From Actinacidiphila epipremni (lineage in GTDB: Bacteria > Actinomycetota > Actinomycetes > Streptomycetales > Streptomycetaceae): a stretch of 64,000 nucleotides of DNA. The notes below the pieces were generated by a model. It did no database searches and was not told the origin of the DNA. It saw only the letters and a program-made list of their open reading frames with translations. The translations under genes and the position numbers were made by a program. Positions 63,973 to 64,000 of the stretch are shown in pieces (the first letter of the stretch is position 1; each line of letters begins with the position of its first letter). Location of the stretch: contig NZ_JAATEJ010000001.1 of NCBI RefSeq assembly GCF_012034175.1, positions 186,001 to 250,000 of the forward strand, in the 5' to 3' direction.

Positions 63973-64000
63973 ACCTGGCCTCCTCGACGGGCGCGCTCGT

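Overview
The window is from a Streptomyces-type actinomycete (Streptomyces or a close relative such as Kitasatospora or Streptacidiphilus). The evidence is very high GC, GTG/TTG starts, purine-rich Shine-Dalgarno sites, an AdpA orthologue with an in-frame TTA (bldA-type) codon, and a gene order orn-adpA-usp-glmS / leucine catabolism / speB / citA that I recall from Streptomyces chromosomes. It looks like core chromosome: no insertion sequence, integrase, CRISPR array or rRNA was seen. The only RNA gene found is tRNA-His.

Region 1 (1-13.1 kb) is a cellulose and beta-glucan module. A cellobiose/cello-oligosaccharide ABC importer (cebE, cebF, cebG), an intracellular GH1 beta-glucosidase (cut by the left edge) and the LacI-family repressor cebR sit beside three secreted enzymes: a GH64 beta-1,3-glucanase with two discoidin domains, a CBM2-GH5 endoglucanase and a CBM2-GH48 cellobiohydrolase. 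CebR-type boxes (core GAGCGCTC) lie in front of the importer, cebR, the GH64 gene and both cellulases, so uptake and extracellular hydrolysis are probably one regulon.

Region 2 (13.2-23.1 kb) holds two divergent HxlR-regulator/oxidoreductase pairs, a small hypothetical gene, tRNA-His, orn (oligoribonuclease), adpA (developmental master regulator, with a BldD-box-like site upstream), a universal stress protein, glmS and a small conserved gene. Region 3 (23.2-32.1 kb) is a leucine/branched acyl-CoA catabolic locus: acyl-CoA dehydrogenase, HMG-CoA lyase and both subunits of a methylcrotonyl-CoA-type carboxylase, divergent from a TetR regulator with two 16-bp operators, then a second acyl-CoA dehydrogenase and an acyl-CoA thioesterase.

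Region 4 (32.1-47 kb) has a NarL-type two-component pair, a phosphatase-like protein, agmatinase, a fused four-domain ABC exporter with one degenerate ATPase site, a Tat-exported GH3 enzyme, a lipoprotein, a LysR regulator, a TIM-barrel isomerase followed by a decaying 33-bp repeat, and a MarR-GNAT fusion. Region 5 (45.8-50.6 kb) is a LacI regulator divergent from a translationally coupled three-gene operon (Gfo/Idh dehydrogenase, DHDPS-like DUF993 protein, sugar phosphate isomerase/epimerase). It is the best candidate here for an uncharacterised catabolic pathway. Region 6 (50.7-64 kb) carries a RecD2-type helicase, citrate synthase, an SDR, a DedA protein, a TetR/MMPL exporter pair with a long palindromic operator, a mini HTH protein, a class II aldolase/SIS isomerase pair, a dienelactone hydrolase and an atypical ECF41-like sigma factor.
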